A DNA stretch of 64,000 nt from assembly GCA_934394435.1 (NCBI GenBank), contig CAKRRN010000006.1, positions 22,233 through 86,232 on the forward strand, in the 5' to 3' direction. The notes under the pieces were generated by a model. It was not told the origin of the DNA and did no database searches. It saw only the letters and a program-made list of their open reading frames with translations. Both the position numbers and the translations under genes were made by a program. Positions 17,520 to 26,110 of the stretch are shown in pieces; the stretch's first letter is position 1, and the number at the start of each line of letters is the position of its first letter. The stretch comes from an uncultured Bacteroidaceae bacterium. Its GTDB lineage: Bacteria > Bacteroidota > Bacteroidia > Bacteroidales > Bacteroidaceae.

Positions 17520-18999
17520 GCTACTTGTATATATATATAGTATATGTGTAAGTATCTTGTCTTTTTCCTCTTTTGCGGAAGACAGGATTTACATAGTCAA
17601 GGATTGTTTGAGATACAGACTTTTTGAAGAAGACTCGTGTGCCGTCATCGCATCGGTAGCCGACGGAGCATGCCTTTCTCTTTTGCAGGACAGCATGTTA
17701 ATTCTTCCTGACTCTGTAACTTTCGAGGGGCGGACGTATGTGGTTGATGGCGTGGGTAGGTATGCCTTTCGTAATAGGCTGGAAATAAAACGCCTGGTAA
17801 TATCGGAAAGGACAACGTATATAGACGAAGGCGCTTTCCTCGGGTGCGCAAATTTGGAAAGCATACACGTTTCCTCATCTTTGGAATGGTTGGACGCATA
17901 CGCATTCTGCTATTGTCCCCGACTTAAAGAAATCTGGGTTGATGGGAATAACGAGAGGTATGATACTTTGGACAGTTGTAATGCCATTGTCAATAAAGAA
18001 TTTGATACCCTTGTGCTTGGCTGTCAGACCACGCGCATCCCACAGGGGATTACCTCAATAGGGGATTATGCATTTGCTGGACAGACGAACCTATCCACTT
18101 GTAAGATTCCAGAGGGGGTAGAGAACCTAGGTATCGGAGCATTTGAGGGATGCACAGGGTTGGTCCATATTTCTCTACCACACTCTTTGAGGTCTATTGG
18201 GCGTAGCACTTTTTTTGACTGCATGTCTTTGCAGGAGATGCACATTCCCGATGGCGTGAAGTATATCGGGAGTCAGGCACTTGCAGGATGCCAAAGGCTG
18301 AGTCGCATTACGGTCTCCAAGGAGAATGAGACTTTTGACTCCAGGTCTGAGTGCAATGCCATTGTGAGAACCCGCGACAGTGAACTTGTACAAGGGTGCG
18401 GAGCCACCAGAATCGTAGAGGGAATAAAGAGTATCGGTGAGAATGCTTTTTGGGGGAGTTCTCTTACCGAAATACATATCCCCAGTACCGTAACAAGCAT
18501 TGCCCCGAATGCTTTTGGGCGTTGTCGTTTTTGCACATCGATAGATGTCGATCCAGGCAATGCTGTGTATGATTCTCATGGGGATTGTAATGCCATCATA
18601 GAGACGGTGACAGGGAAACTGGTAAAGGGGTGTGGCCTGACAGTCATACCGAAAGAGGTGCGGGAAATTGGCGAGTATGCTTTTTCAGGTATGTGTATGC
18701 CTGCCAATTTCGCGGTTCCCGAGGGAGTCCAGGCAATAGGGGATTGCGCGTTTTCTGGTTGTGATTTTACTAGCGTGATGCTGCCCAACTCGCTTCGGAT
18801 AATCGGAAGCAACGCTTTTGCTGACTGCAAACTGTTAAACATGGTGGACGCTGACAGCCCGGAACTGTTCCTTGGAAGAGATGCCTTCCGCTTCTGCTAT
18901 TCTCTCGAGAGTGTGCGCCTTCCTCAGAATGTGACCTTCGGGAGCAATACCGTGTTTGAGTACAGTCCGTTCCAAAAGATATACGAGAAAATGCGTTAA
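17506..18999 (+). CDS. BspA-like leucine-rich-repeat secreted protein (unit 2)
   Basis: The 497-residue protein has a signal peptide (about residues 1-24, ending FSSFAED) and LRR_5 repeats to the C-terminus with YDSxxxCNAI loops, as in units 1 and 3. The start ATG overlaps the end of the decayed lipoprotein gene by 14 nt. Nucleotides 18385-18704 are identical to 20557-20876 in unit 3 except at one base, while the flanking parts of the two genes have clearly diverged. The open frame is intact although its upstream partner is broken. Confidence 0.85.
   Translation: MKVSRLLVYIYSICVSILSFSSFAEDRIYIVKDCLRYRLFEEDSCAVIASVADGACLSLLQDSMLILPDSVTFEGRTYVVDGVGRYAFRNRLEIKRLVISERTTYIDEGAFLGCANLESIHVSSSLEWLDAYAFCYCPRLKEIWVDGNNERYDTLDSCNAIVNKEFDTLVLGCQTTRIPQGITSIGDYAFAGQTNLSTCKIPEGVENLGIGAFEGCTGLVHISLPHSLRSIGRSTFFDCMSLQEMHIPDGVKYIGSQALAGCQRLSRITVSKENETFDSRSECNAIVRTRDSELVQGCGATRIVEGIKSIGENAFWGSSLTEIHIPSTVTSIAPNAFGRCRFCTSIDVDPGNAVYDSHGDCNAIIETVTGKLVKGCGLTVIPKEVREIGEYAFSGMCMPANFAVPEGVQAIGDCAFSGCDFTSVMLPNSLRIIGSNAFADCKLLNMVDADSPELFLGRDAFRFCYSLESVRLPQNVTFGSNTVFEYSPFQKIYEKMR
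18385..18704 (+). repeat. 320-bp near-identical tract shared with 20557-20876
   Basis: The two tracts match over 320 bp with a single difference (T at 18438, C at 20610). Both lie inside LRR genes at a constant offset of 2172 bp. Identity falls sharply on both sides. Confidence 0.92.
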
Positions 19000-19046
19000 A
19001 TTCGCACTTGGTAATCATGTTGTTAATAACTAAAACATTAATACTA

Positions 19047-19697
19047 ATGAAAACAAAAAACAAAAGCAAGGCTGTGCTTCTTTTCCTCGGATTGCTGTGC
19101 TGGCTGGTATGTCTACTTGGCAGTTGTTCTGGGGACAGCGATTTGACAGGTAGCGATGACCTTTCTGTTGGCATGCAGATTCCCATGACCAGGAGTACAG
19201 ACCCTGAGTCACCACAAGAGATTCTGACGGAGGAACAAAGAAAGAAAAAGCAACGAGAAACGCCTGTTTACGATGATGAGTGCGGCCTTTTTGCACTTAC
19301 CGAGGTAAAGAAACGTAATGGAAATGTGTTTACAGATGGCGATCCCAATAATACTGCTGCAAAATATTACGAGCGTATGAGAGAGTATGGGCGTGAGGCT
19401 TGCAACTATGATAAAGGGGCTATGACTGCGAGTACAATGCTTACAATCGGGCAAAAATATAATTTGTTGACAGGGATGGTTGATTTTCGTGACGGCATCT
19501 CTCCCATAGATTATTTTGCGAATAAGGAAAATAGGAAGAATGCTCGAATCGTCTGCTTCCAAAAGGATGGCCAGGGGCATTATGCAAAGGTTGACCGTAC
19601 AAATATGAAGACTGGTAAGGTCTTTTATACTGATAGCACAGGGACTCATGAAGTGGAGATGGATCAAATAGAAGGTGTGTTATATTATGATAAATAA
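19047..19697 (+). CDS. Lipoprotein with cysteine-peptidase-like (C39/papain-like) features (unit 3)
   Basis: The start is placed at the ATG that gives a clean lipoprotein signal (MKTKNKSKAVLLFLG, lipobox LGSC, Cys27); an in-frame ATG 39 nt earlier would spoil it. The mature 190-residue part begins SGDSDLTGSDD, an acidic stretch like the surface-export signals of Bacteroidota lipoproteins. Cys79 in DDECGLFALTE, His178 in GHYAKVDR and an Asp in YTDS are spaced like Cys, His and Asp of papain-fold C39-like peptidases. This assignment is inference. It is the only intact copy of three and overlaps the following LRR gene, suggesting the two products work together. Confidence 0.65.
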   Translation: MKTKNKSKAVLLFLGLLCWLVCLLGSCSGDSDLTGSDDLSVGMQIPMTRSTDPESPQEILTEEQRKKKQRETPVYDDECGLFALTEVKKRNGNVFTDGDPNNTAAKYYERMREYGREACNYDKGAMTASTMLTIGQKYNLLTGMVDFRDGISPIDYFANKENRKNARIVCFQKDGQGHYAKVDRTNMKTGKVFYTDSTGTHEVEMDQIEGVLYYDK

Positions 19698-21180
19698 ATC
19701 CGTGGCTTTGTTTATCCTATCTTTCCTGTTTTGTTTACAGATTATGGGAGAGAACAGGATATATTTCATTAGAGATTCCTTGAAGTATGGCATGTGGGAA
19801 GGGGACTCAAGTGTAGTCGTCATGGATGTGTCCCCTACGGAGCCTCTGCCGGTAAACGGTGATGGTACACTGGTTATACCTGCGACTGTGACATTTGAGG
19901 GACATGATTACCCTGTGGAGGGAGTGGAGAAGTATGCCTTCTATAATCGCATGGAAATTCGGCATTTGGTTGTGAGTGATGGTGTGTGGGGTATAAGGGA
20001 ATATGCCTTTCGGCGGTGTGCTAACTTGGAGAGTGTCTGCTTGCCCGCATCGTTGGAATACATAGAGCCAACATCGTTGGCATACAGTCCGAGGCTGCAG
20101 AAGATTGTCGTGGACGCAGGAAACAGCACATATGACTCGCGTGACGATTGTAATGCGGTGATAGAAACGGACAATCATACTTTGCTGCTGGGGTGCAAGG
20201 ACACACGCATACCGATGGGTGTGGCCTGTATTGGGCAATGTGCCTTTGAGGGGCAGTTGAACTGTGACGAGTTTTTTGTCCCTGAAGGCATTGTCTCAAT
20301 AGAGGATGGCGCATTTCTCGATTGTATGGGGCTTAAACATATCTCTCTGCCAAGTTCGTTGGAAAGTATTGGCGATATGGCGTTTTGGGGATGTGTAAGT
20401 TTGGACAGCGTGTGTATCCCACATGCTGTTGCTCAAATAGGGAAAAGTTCGTTTTATGGTTGCCATGCCTTGAAGCATATTGAGGTTTCAGCGCACAATC
20501 CTTTCTTTGATTCCAGAGAAAACTGTAATGCCATAATCAGAACTAGGGAAGACAGTCTTGTACAAGGGTGCGGAGCCACCAGAATCGTAGAGGGAATAAA
20601 GAGTATCGGCGAGAATGCTTTTTGGGGGAGTTCTCTTACCGAAATACATATCCCCAGTACCGTAACAAGCATTGCCCCGAATGCTTTTGGGCGTTGTCGT
20701 TTTTGCACATCGATAGATGTCGATCCAGGCAATGCTGTGTATGATTCTCATGGGGATTGTAATGCCATCATAGAGACGGTGACAGGGAAACTGGTAAAGG
20801 GGTGTGGCCTGACAGTCATACCGAAAGAGGTGCGGGAAATTGGCGAGTATGCTTTTTCAGGTATGTGTATGCCTGCAAATTTTGTGGTTCCGGAGGGAGT
20901 CCAAACAATAGGTGGTAGTGCATTCTCTGGCTGCAATTTCTATAACGTGAGGTTGCCTAAATCGCTTCGTTCAATCGGAAGTTGCGCCTTTGCTGACTGT
21001 AAATTGTTGAACACAGTGGACGCGGACAGTCCAGAGCTTTATGTCGGAAGTGATGCGTTCCGTTTCTGTTATTCCCTCGAAAGCGTACGTCTTCCATCGA
21101 GGGTTATATTCGAGAATAATACAGTGTTTGAGTACTGTCCTTTTCAAAAGATTTACGAGGAGATATATGCAAAACCATGA
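19687..21180 (+). CDS. BspA-like leucine-rich-repeat secreted protein (unit 3)
   Basis: The chosen start (MINKSVALFILSFLFCLQ) gives a good signal peptide and an 11-nt overlap with the lipoprotein gene; a start 12 nt earlier is possible. The mature part of about 475 residues is LRR_5 repeats with three to four YDSRxxCNAI loops. It is the most complete unit, because both genes are open. Residues around 291-397 are encoded by the 320-bp tract shared with unit 2. Surface adhesion or ligand binding is inferred from BspA relatives. A terminator-like hairpin lies 148 nt downstream. Confidence 0.85.
   Translation: MINKSVALFILSFLFCLQIMGENRIYFIRDSLKYGMWEGDSSVVVMDVSPTEPLPVNGDGTLVIPATVTFEGHDYPVEGVEKYAFYNRMEIRHLVVSDGVWGIREYAFRRCANLESVCLPASLEYIEPTSLAYSPRLQKIVVDAGNSTYDSRDDCNAVIETDNHTLLLGCKDTRIPMGVACIGQCAFEGQLNCDEFFVPEGIVSIEDGAFLDCMGLKHISLPSSLESIGDMAFWGCVSLDSVCIPHAVAQIGKSSFYGCHALKHIEVSAHNPFFDSRENCNAIIRTREDSLVQGCGATRIVEGIKSIGENAFWGSSLTEIHIPSTVTSIAPNAFGRCRFCTSIDVDPGNAVYDSHGDCNAIIETVTGKLVKGCGLTVIPKEVREIGEYAFSGMCMPANFVVPEGVQTIGGSAFSGCNFYNVRLPKSLRSIGSCAFADCKLLNTVDADSPELYVGSDAFRFCYSLESVRLPSRVIFENNTVFEYCPFQKIYEEIYAKP
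20557..20876 (+). repeat. Second copy of the 320-bp near-identical tract
   Basis: This is the partner of 18385-18704, with one mismatch at 20610. Confidence 0.92.
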
Positions 21181-21327
21181 GCCAATCTGGAGTTTCCTCT
21201 TTCGTGACTTGACAAAGGGGTGTAACGAACGTATATTCACATACAAGAAAGGTAAACAGACTTGGTGGTAAAGTAATTTGAATTTTATTGCTGTCCGCTA
21301 TAACTTAAAATAGCATAGAACACCTAT

Positions 21328-21370
21328 CCGCAATGCCCATAAACAGGCGTTGCGGACTTTTCTTTTTGAA
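21328..21370 (+). terminator. Terminator of the LRR cluster
   Basis: CCGCAATGCC (21328-21337) pairs with GGCGTTGCGG (21346-21355) with one G-T pair. ACTTTTCTTTTT follows on the plus strand. Confidence 0.65.
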
Positions 21371-21399
21371 AAAGTAAGCCTCTTTAGTCAAATAAGGTT

Positions 21400-21529
21400 G
21401 GTTCAGGAGCAGTTCTATCTCCCATCTTTGGTGGTATATGGCAATGATTACCTCGGAAGACATCTCCATATCGTTAGTCAGTAGCGACATCCGTTTGGGC
21501 ATTTTTCTTCTTGAGATCAACATATGCAA
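21400..21529 (-). pseudogene. Transposase remnant (IS4-type DDE C-terminal fragment)
   Basis: On the minus strand a short open stretch carries SLLTNDMEMSSEVIIAIYHQ followed by RWEIELLLNQ. This matches the pattern L-T-N-(D/N)-x-x-x-S-x-x-I-x-x-x-Y-x-x-R-W-x-I-E-L near the catalytic Glu of IS4-type transposases. Nothing before or after continues the family; one side runs into the LRR-cluster terminator. It marks a past insertion next to the duplicated LRR units. Confidence 0.65.
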
Positions 21530-21624
21530 ATCTAATGAACTATTTTAAGGTGTTCGCTCAGCTTCCCTTCCTTGTTGCAACAGGGCATGAGACGCGGAAG
21601 CAAATACGCAGAAGCAGGACTACA

Positions 21625-21737
21625 GAAACTGCTTGCCTAATATCGTATCCAGTACCACCTAGCTGGTACTGCAGTTTCATATGCTTGGTACTGGAGTGTC
21701 AGCCTGCTAAAACTCCAGTACCACCTAACTGGTACTG
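21625..21737. repeat. Nested inverted repeats around CAGTACCA / TGGTACTG
   Basis: CAGTACCA (21650-21657) pairs with TGGTACTG (21664-21671), and the same pair recurs at 21716-21723 and 21730-21737. GGTACTGGAGT (21687-21697) pairs with ACTCCAGTACC (21712-21722). GAAACTGC (21625-21632) pairs with GCAGTTTC (21671-21678). These hairpins share arms, so alternative folds compete. Confidence 0.85.
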
Positions 21738-21768
21738 ACGGAACTGGATGGTAAGATAGTATAGCAAG

Positions 21769-21835
21769 TAATATAGTATTAAATGACCAAGTATTATAGT
21801 ATTATTTTTTATAGCGACTTTTGTTGACCCCTATA
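21769..21835 (+). repeat. Degenerate interspersed repeat copy G
   Basis: Two units of about 22-23 nt start AAGTAATATAGTATT and AAGTATTATAGTATT. They are followed by a tail beginning ATTTTTTATAGCGACTTTTGT, a diverged form of the tail in copies A, E and F. Similarity is lost after about 21835. Confidence 0.65.
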
Positions 21836-21845
21836 AATATAGGGT

Positions 21846-21886
21846 AAAAAAAAGAGGCACGCCTTTTGACAAAGCGTGCTTCTCTT
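21846..21886 (-). terminator. Terminator of the rubrerythrin gene
   Basis: AAGAGGCACGC (21852-21862) pairs with GCGTGCTTCTCTT (21874-21886) with a small bulge. On the minus strand a run of eight T (21846-21853) ends the structure. Confidence 0.8.
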
Positions 21887-21929
21887 TTCATGTCTCTGTG
21901 TTGGGCAATTCTGTTGCCTTGATAGGTGC

Positions 21930-22499
21930 TTATTTCTTGAAGTAGCGGTTGAATAGTCCCTGGAAGCCAGCACCATGGCGAGCCTCGTCCTTAGCCATCT
22001 CGTGTACAGTGTCGTGTATAGCATCCAAATTCAGAGCCTTAGCCTTCTTGGCAATCTCCATTTTGCCTGCGCAGGCACCTTCTTCTGCCATCATGCGCTT
22101 CTCCACGTTGGTCTTGGTGTCCCATACCACTTCGCCCAGCAACTCGGCAAACTTGGCAGCATGCTCAGCCTCTTCCAGAGCATAACGCTTGAATGCCTCT
22201 GCTATTTCAGGATAGCCCTCACGGTCAGCCTGACGGCTCATAGCCAGATACATGCCTACCTCGGTGCATTCGCCCACAAAGTGGTCATGCAGTCCCTGCA
22301 GGACAAACTTGCCGTCTTCTGTATCGGGGATATTCTTGGCCACACCCAGCTCATGCTCGGTAACAAACTGCAGGCCCTTGCTCTCGTCCATCAGTTTGAA
22401 CTTGGAGCCGGGAACGTGACACTGAGGACACTCGGCGGGAGGATTCTCGCCCTCATAAACATACCCACATACGGGGCAAACCCATTTCTTTGTAGCCAT
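21930..22499 (-). CDS. Reverse rubrerythrin
   Basis: The 189-residue protein starts with a rubredoxin domain (WVCPVCGYVYEG, then ECPQCHVPG; four Cys iron ligands within residues 8-28) and continues with a ferritin-like diiron domain (HFVGECTEVGMY, EEAEHAAKFAELLGE, ARHGAGFQGLF). The order is the reverse of classical rubrerythrin. Such proteins reduce hydrogen peroxide in anaerobes using electrons from NAD(P)H-linked reductases. No reductase gene is adjacent. A -7 box at 22583 and a terminator at 21846-21886 make it a single-gene unit. Confidence 0.92.
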   Translation of the reverse strand: MATKKWVCPVCGYVYEGENPPAECPQCHVPGSKFKLMDESKGLQFVTEHELGVAKNIPDTEDGKFVLQGLHDHFVGECTEVGMYLAMSRQADREGYPEIAEAFKRYALEEAEHAAKFAELLGEVVWDTKTNVEKRMMAEEGACAGKMEIAKKAKALNLDAIHDTVHEMAKDEARHGAGFQGLFNRYFKK

Positions 22500-22582
22500 A
22501 ATAATGAAGTTTTGAAGTTTAACATTTATGTCTCCGATTAGTATGTCTCTTCTGAGGCATGACCGAAGAACTTTTCTATGAA

Positions 22583-22590
22583 CAAAGGTA
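22583..22590 (-). promoter_or_regulatory. Putative -7 box for the rubrerythrin gene
   Basis: The minus strand reads TACCTTTG, 84 nt upstream of the start codon. Confidence 0.5.
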
Positions 22591-22692
22591 GGGTCTTTTG
22601 TGGAAAGGCGTGCTGTAAGATTGCGTTTTTTTTTCTGAATGTGCAGAAAATGCCAATTCTTGTGCAGAAATTGGCCAGCATGTCTCTTTTCC

Positions 22693-23223
22693 TTATTCGT
22701 AAAGTTCTATCTCTGCAAGTTGTATACGTGTGCCTTCTGTCATTCGCGTAAATTCAAAGCGGTAGTATCTCCACTGTTTTTGGGGCTGAATCTTAAAGAA
22801 GTAAGTCTGTTCGTTTTCATCGCTCAGCTTTCGGCTGTATTTTATTTGTTCCACCGTTTTCCATTCCTTACAATCATTGCTTCCATATATATTCCATGCT
22901 ATGGGGTTTCTCATGGGATATGAATGTGTGTCTTCTGCTGTTGTCAGAGCATAAGCTTTTAGGGCGATGCTTTTCCCTGCATCCAGAGTTATTTTGTAGG
23001 GCATTTCCTTGGGAGCATCCAGACACCATTTGGTCCATTTATGTCCATCAGCAACCATAGCAGCCCCTTCTTCACCCTCTGCATGTGTGCCTTCTACGAA
23101 GATGGTTTTTACGGGTGTCAGTTTTTCTGCATTTTCTTTCTCTTGTCCCACAGCACTTATTCCCATGGCTGATGCAGCCATTAACGCAACAGCTGTGAAT
23201 GTAAGTCTACAGTTGATTTTCAT
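22693..23223 (-). CDS. Secreted F5/8 type C (discoidin / CBM32-like) domain protein
   Basis: The 176-residue protein has a signal peptide (about residues 1-26, ending AVGQEKE) and a single beta-sandwich domain. Signs of F5/8-C are AAMVADGHKWTKWC, ITLDAGKSIALKAYALTTAE, NIYGSNDCKEWKTVE and RYYRFEFTRM...IQLAEIELY. These domains usually bind carbohydrate. There is no catalytic partner in the chain. It lies 18 nt after the CDF transporter gene and 60-70 nt after the end of any GxGYxYP read-through, so it is probably the last gene of a three-gene operon. Confidence 0.85.
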   Translation of the reverse strand: MKINCRLTFTAVALMAASAMGISAVGQEKENAEKLTPVKTIFVEGTHAEGEEGAAMVADGHKWTKWCLDAPKEMPYKITLDAGKSIALKAYALTTAEDTHSYPMRNPIAWNIYGSNDCKEWKTVEQIKYSRKLSDENEQTYFFKIQPQKQWRYYRFEFTRMTEGTRIQLAEIELYE

Positions 23224-23241
23224 TTTATGTATATAATTATA

Positions 23242-24165
23242 TTAGGATATGGTTTTTTCTTTCTTGGGTTCTATGTGTAGCATGATGTGTGTGCCGTTCC
23301 CAAATTTTTGGCGTAGTCTCTTTTCTATTTTACTTGCATGTTCGTGAGCTTTTGCAAGAGGCATGTCGCCAGGCAGTCTTAGGTGCATCTCTACAGCTAT
23401 ATTGTTTCCGATGCGTCGGGTGTAAAGGTTGTGTATGTCACTTGCGTCACAGTCTTGATACACAATCTGCATGATTTTCTCCTCTGTCTCCTTGGGAAGG
23501 CTTTCTTCAAGTAGTTCCCCTGAAGCTTGACGCAATAACCGTAGGGCGGTAATCAGAATCATCACGCTAACCACGACTGCAGCGATGGGGTCGAGTATAG
23601 TCCATTTGCTCCCCAGCATCACCGCACCGCCTATACCGATGGCTGTACCTATGGATGAGAGTGCATCGCTTCTGTGATGCCATGCATTCGCTTCCAAGGC
23701 TGGAGAGTTTTCTTCATGTGCCACTTTTCTGGTGATACGAAACATCCATTCCTTCAGTATAATGCTTGATAAGGCTGCGATAAATGCTATTATGCCAGGA
23801 GATTCCAACGTGTTTCCTTGACATACGAATACAATCTTGTTTATACCATTCCAGCCCAGCATTACGGCTACAATCACGAGAGCTATGCCTATGAGTGAAG
23901 TTGCCATCGTTTCGTATTTCCCGTGCCCATAGTCATGGTCTGTATCAGCAGGTTTGCAACTTAGTTTCACAAAGGCGATAACTACGATGTCTGTTAGGAA
24001 ATCGCTTAGCGAATGTACAGCATCTGCTACCATGGCAGCAGAGTTTCCCATTATTCCTGCTACGAATTTTATGAAGAGTAGCAACATATTAACGGTGCTA
24101 CCCATCAGCGTCACTTTGTATATTCGTTTGTTCCTTTTGTTGTCTTCAAGCAGAGTTTCTTGCAT
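23242..24165 (-). CDS. Cation diffusion facilitator family metal transporter
   Basis: The 307-residue inner-membrane protein should export divalent metals such as zinc, iron or manganese in exchange for protons. It has about five to six membrane segments. The metal site is visible in transmembrane 2 (AAMVADAVHSLSDFLTD, two Asp) and transmembrane 5 (ANAWHHRSDALSSIG, His and Asp). DHDYGHGKYE is the usual loop motif. A cytoplasmic C-terminal domain of about 90 residues follows (YTRRIGNNIAVEMHLRLPGD). The metal cannot be told from the sequence. Confidence 0.92.
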   Translation of the reverse strand: MQETLLEDNKRNKRIYKVTLMGSTVNMLLLFIKFVAGIMGNSAAMVADAVHSLSDFLTDIVVIAFVKLSCKPADTDHDYGHGKYETMATSLIGIALVIVAVMLGWNGINKIVFVCQGNTLESPGIIAFIAALSSIILKEWMFRITRKVAHEENSPALEANAWHHRSDALSSIGTAIGIGGAVMLGSKWTILDPIAAVVVSVMILITALRLLRQASGELLEESLPKETEEKIMQIVYQDCDASDIHNLYTRRIGNNIAVEMHLRLPGDMPLAKAHEHASKIEKRLRQKFGNGTHIMLHIEPKKEKTIS

Positions 24166-24195
24166 GTCTGTTTTTTTGCTTTTATTTCCACAGAA

Positions 24196-26082
24196 CTAAT
24201 ATTTTTGCTCCTGTAGCCACATTCGATACAATTCAAAGAATTCGGGCGCACTCAGCAGGGTAATGTCTGGGTCTTTGCGTCTTGCCTCATTCACCACCTG
24301 TTCATACCAGAGTGGGGACTTGAGGATGCACCTAAACCAATGGAAGGGCGTGCTCCCCTGACTTACATGCTCCACCAGCACTTGTGCGGCTCGTCTGTAG
24401 TCTTCATCCACCAGGTCAGGACCAGATGGCAAGATGGGCATATTCTTATGCAGCAGACAGGAGGGAACCTTTTGCGGCACGATACCATTGGGGCTGAAGG
24501 AAGCATACGCGTCGAGTGCCCTGTCTTGCATTCGAGGACCCGTAGCATCAATGATGAAGCCAGTCACACTGATGCCCCATTTCTTGTAGTAGCGTCTGCA
24601 ATGCCTGGCCCATGCGTTGATGTGGTTATGTGTGTCCTGCAGACTGTCGGTCAGTTCGGCAATGTCAGGAATCATGTATCCGGCTCCGTTGTCGGCTGCC
24701 GCAAAGTAATCTTGGGGAGAGGCAGTCTGGCGTATGTAGTGCAACGCGTGTGGAATACGTTCTGAGAGCACTGGGCTTATGCACCACATGATGGGTAGGT
24801 GTCCACGTTGTGGTGCATCCCATATGTCGGGCGTGCGCTGACTTACCCACGATGAGGCATCATAGTCACCCATATATATAATAATGTATTTACGGTCGGT
24901 GCGCACCTTGCCTTGCTGGTCAATGAGTCCTTTGGCTTTAAGTTGCTCTTTTGTGATCCATTGCTGTGGGTAGTGTCTTCTTGTGGGAAAATGCTGCCAG
25001 AAAGAGGCATTGGCCAATGCTCCATAGCCAATCGCGTCAGCATCCTTGAAGGCATTGTGATGACTGATAAGTTCGGAGAAGTGCCACTCCGTCTCCACGT
25101 CCTCATGCCTTCCTCCTGCATGTCTCGTATATTTGTAAGCCCATGCGGGGAAACCGCCTATGTAACACATCTTGTGTCCTTTGCCCAGCCTGTAGGCTTG
25201 TTCGAGCATTTCGTTCAGCACGGCTTGGTCGGTGCCAGGAGCTTGTCGGGGATCATCGGTGGCAGGCTCGTCCTCCCATGGAGACAAATCGAAGAAGAAT
25301 CCCCCATGCGATACGAAGAAATCGTGGTTGCAGAGCTGGTGGTGGTTCAAGGGTGCGCAATGTACCTTGTCGCGCCATACTTGATCGAGATAATATCCTG
25401 CATATCTGCCGTCACAACGCCCAGTCTTCATGTATTTCTCAATGAACCATAGATAAGGGTCACACTTGACCGAGCCTGAGGAAGGGCGTGTGCACCTTGG
25501 CAATGTACCGCGCCCCGTGAACATGGATGTCCCGTCTTGATTTACAAGCCAAACTTTCACGGGCAACTTAGGTCCTTGTAGCACAAGGCGTGTGTAGAGT
25601 GATGTGGGACGTGTATCATAGCGTATGGCCACCAGACTTTCTATACCAGCTATGGACGATGCCACGTTGCTGGTGGATGCCACTTGGGAGTCATACACAA
25701 CGGCTCCCTTAATCTTGTTCCTAAATAATGCGACAGCCTCTTCCACAGATTGACATTCCAGGGAGTCTCTCTTAGCCAGCCATTCTCCTGCCCGACGATA
25801 CTTGTTCCACCAGTAGCTGTCCACCTGTATATCACCGTTCACGACATAGTTGATGTAGAGCAAGGGCTGTTTCCTGTTTACGATGCCTTGTAGGGTGCTT
25901 GCAGCATGCAACTCATCCCATACGTCGAGCACAGCTGTGCTATCCTTGTAGTCAGCATGTAGCAGACTCCTCATGTCCATATACACGATACGGTCATGTG
26001 CGGACGATGTCAAGATAGTGGCTACTATCCAGCCATACATGCTCGCTGGTATTCTTCTACACAGACTGATTGCACGTCTCAC
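24196..26082 (-). CDS. GxGYxYP-family putative glycoside hydrolase, secreted
   Basis: The 628-residue protein has an N-terminal hydrophobic segment (residues 14-28) that may be a signal peptide or anchor. The diagnostic GxGYxxP motif is seen as DNGAGYMIPD near residue 470. Other conserved-looking parts are YIIIYMGDYDASSWV, PIMWCISPVL and HGGFFFDLSPWEDEPATDDP. The family is found with polysaccharide-degradation genes in Bacteroidota, but its reaction is not established to my knowledge. It is the first gene of an operon with the CDF transporter and the F5/8-C protein. Its promoter faces the type III restriction promoter. Confidence 0.82.
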   Translation of the reverse strand: MRRAISLCRRIPASMYGWIVATILTSSAHDRIVYMDMRSLLHADYKDSTAVLDVWDELHAASTLQGIVNRKQPLLYINYVVNGDIQVDSYWWNKYRRAGEWLAKRDSLECQSVEEAVALFRNKIKGAVVYDSQVASTSNVASSIAGIESLVAIRYDTRPTSLYTRLVLQGPKLPVKVWLVNQDGTSMFTGRGTLPRCTRPSSGSVKCDPYLWFIEKYMKTGRCDGRYAGYYLDQVWRDKVHCAPLNHHQLCNHDFFVSHGGFFFDLSPWEDEPATDDPRQAPGTDQAVLNEMLEQAYRLGKGHKMCYIGGFPAWAYKYTRHAGGRHEDVETEWHFSELISHHNAFKDADAIGYGALANASFWQHFPTRRHYPQQWITKEQLKAKGLIDQQGKVRTDRKYIIIYMGDYDASSWVSQRTPDIWDAPQRGHLPIMWCISPVLSERIPHALHYIRQTASPQDYFAAADNGAGYMIPDIAELTDSLQDTHNHINAWARHCRRYYKKWGISVTGFIIDATGPRMQDRALDAYASFSPNGIVPQKVPSCLLHKNMPILPSGPDLVDEDYRRAAQVLVEHVSQGSTPFHWFRCILKSPLWYEQVVNEARRKDPDITLLSAPEFFELYRMWLQEQKY

Positions 26083-26110
26083 TTTTTCTTCGCTTTTTTC
26101 TCGAATGGTA

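Noticed and set aside
21511..21738. 75-codon plus-strand frame
   Set aside because: It runs through the nested palindromes and opposite the transposase remnant and has no family features.
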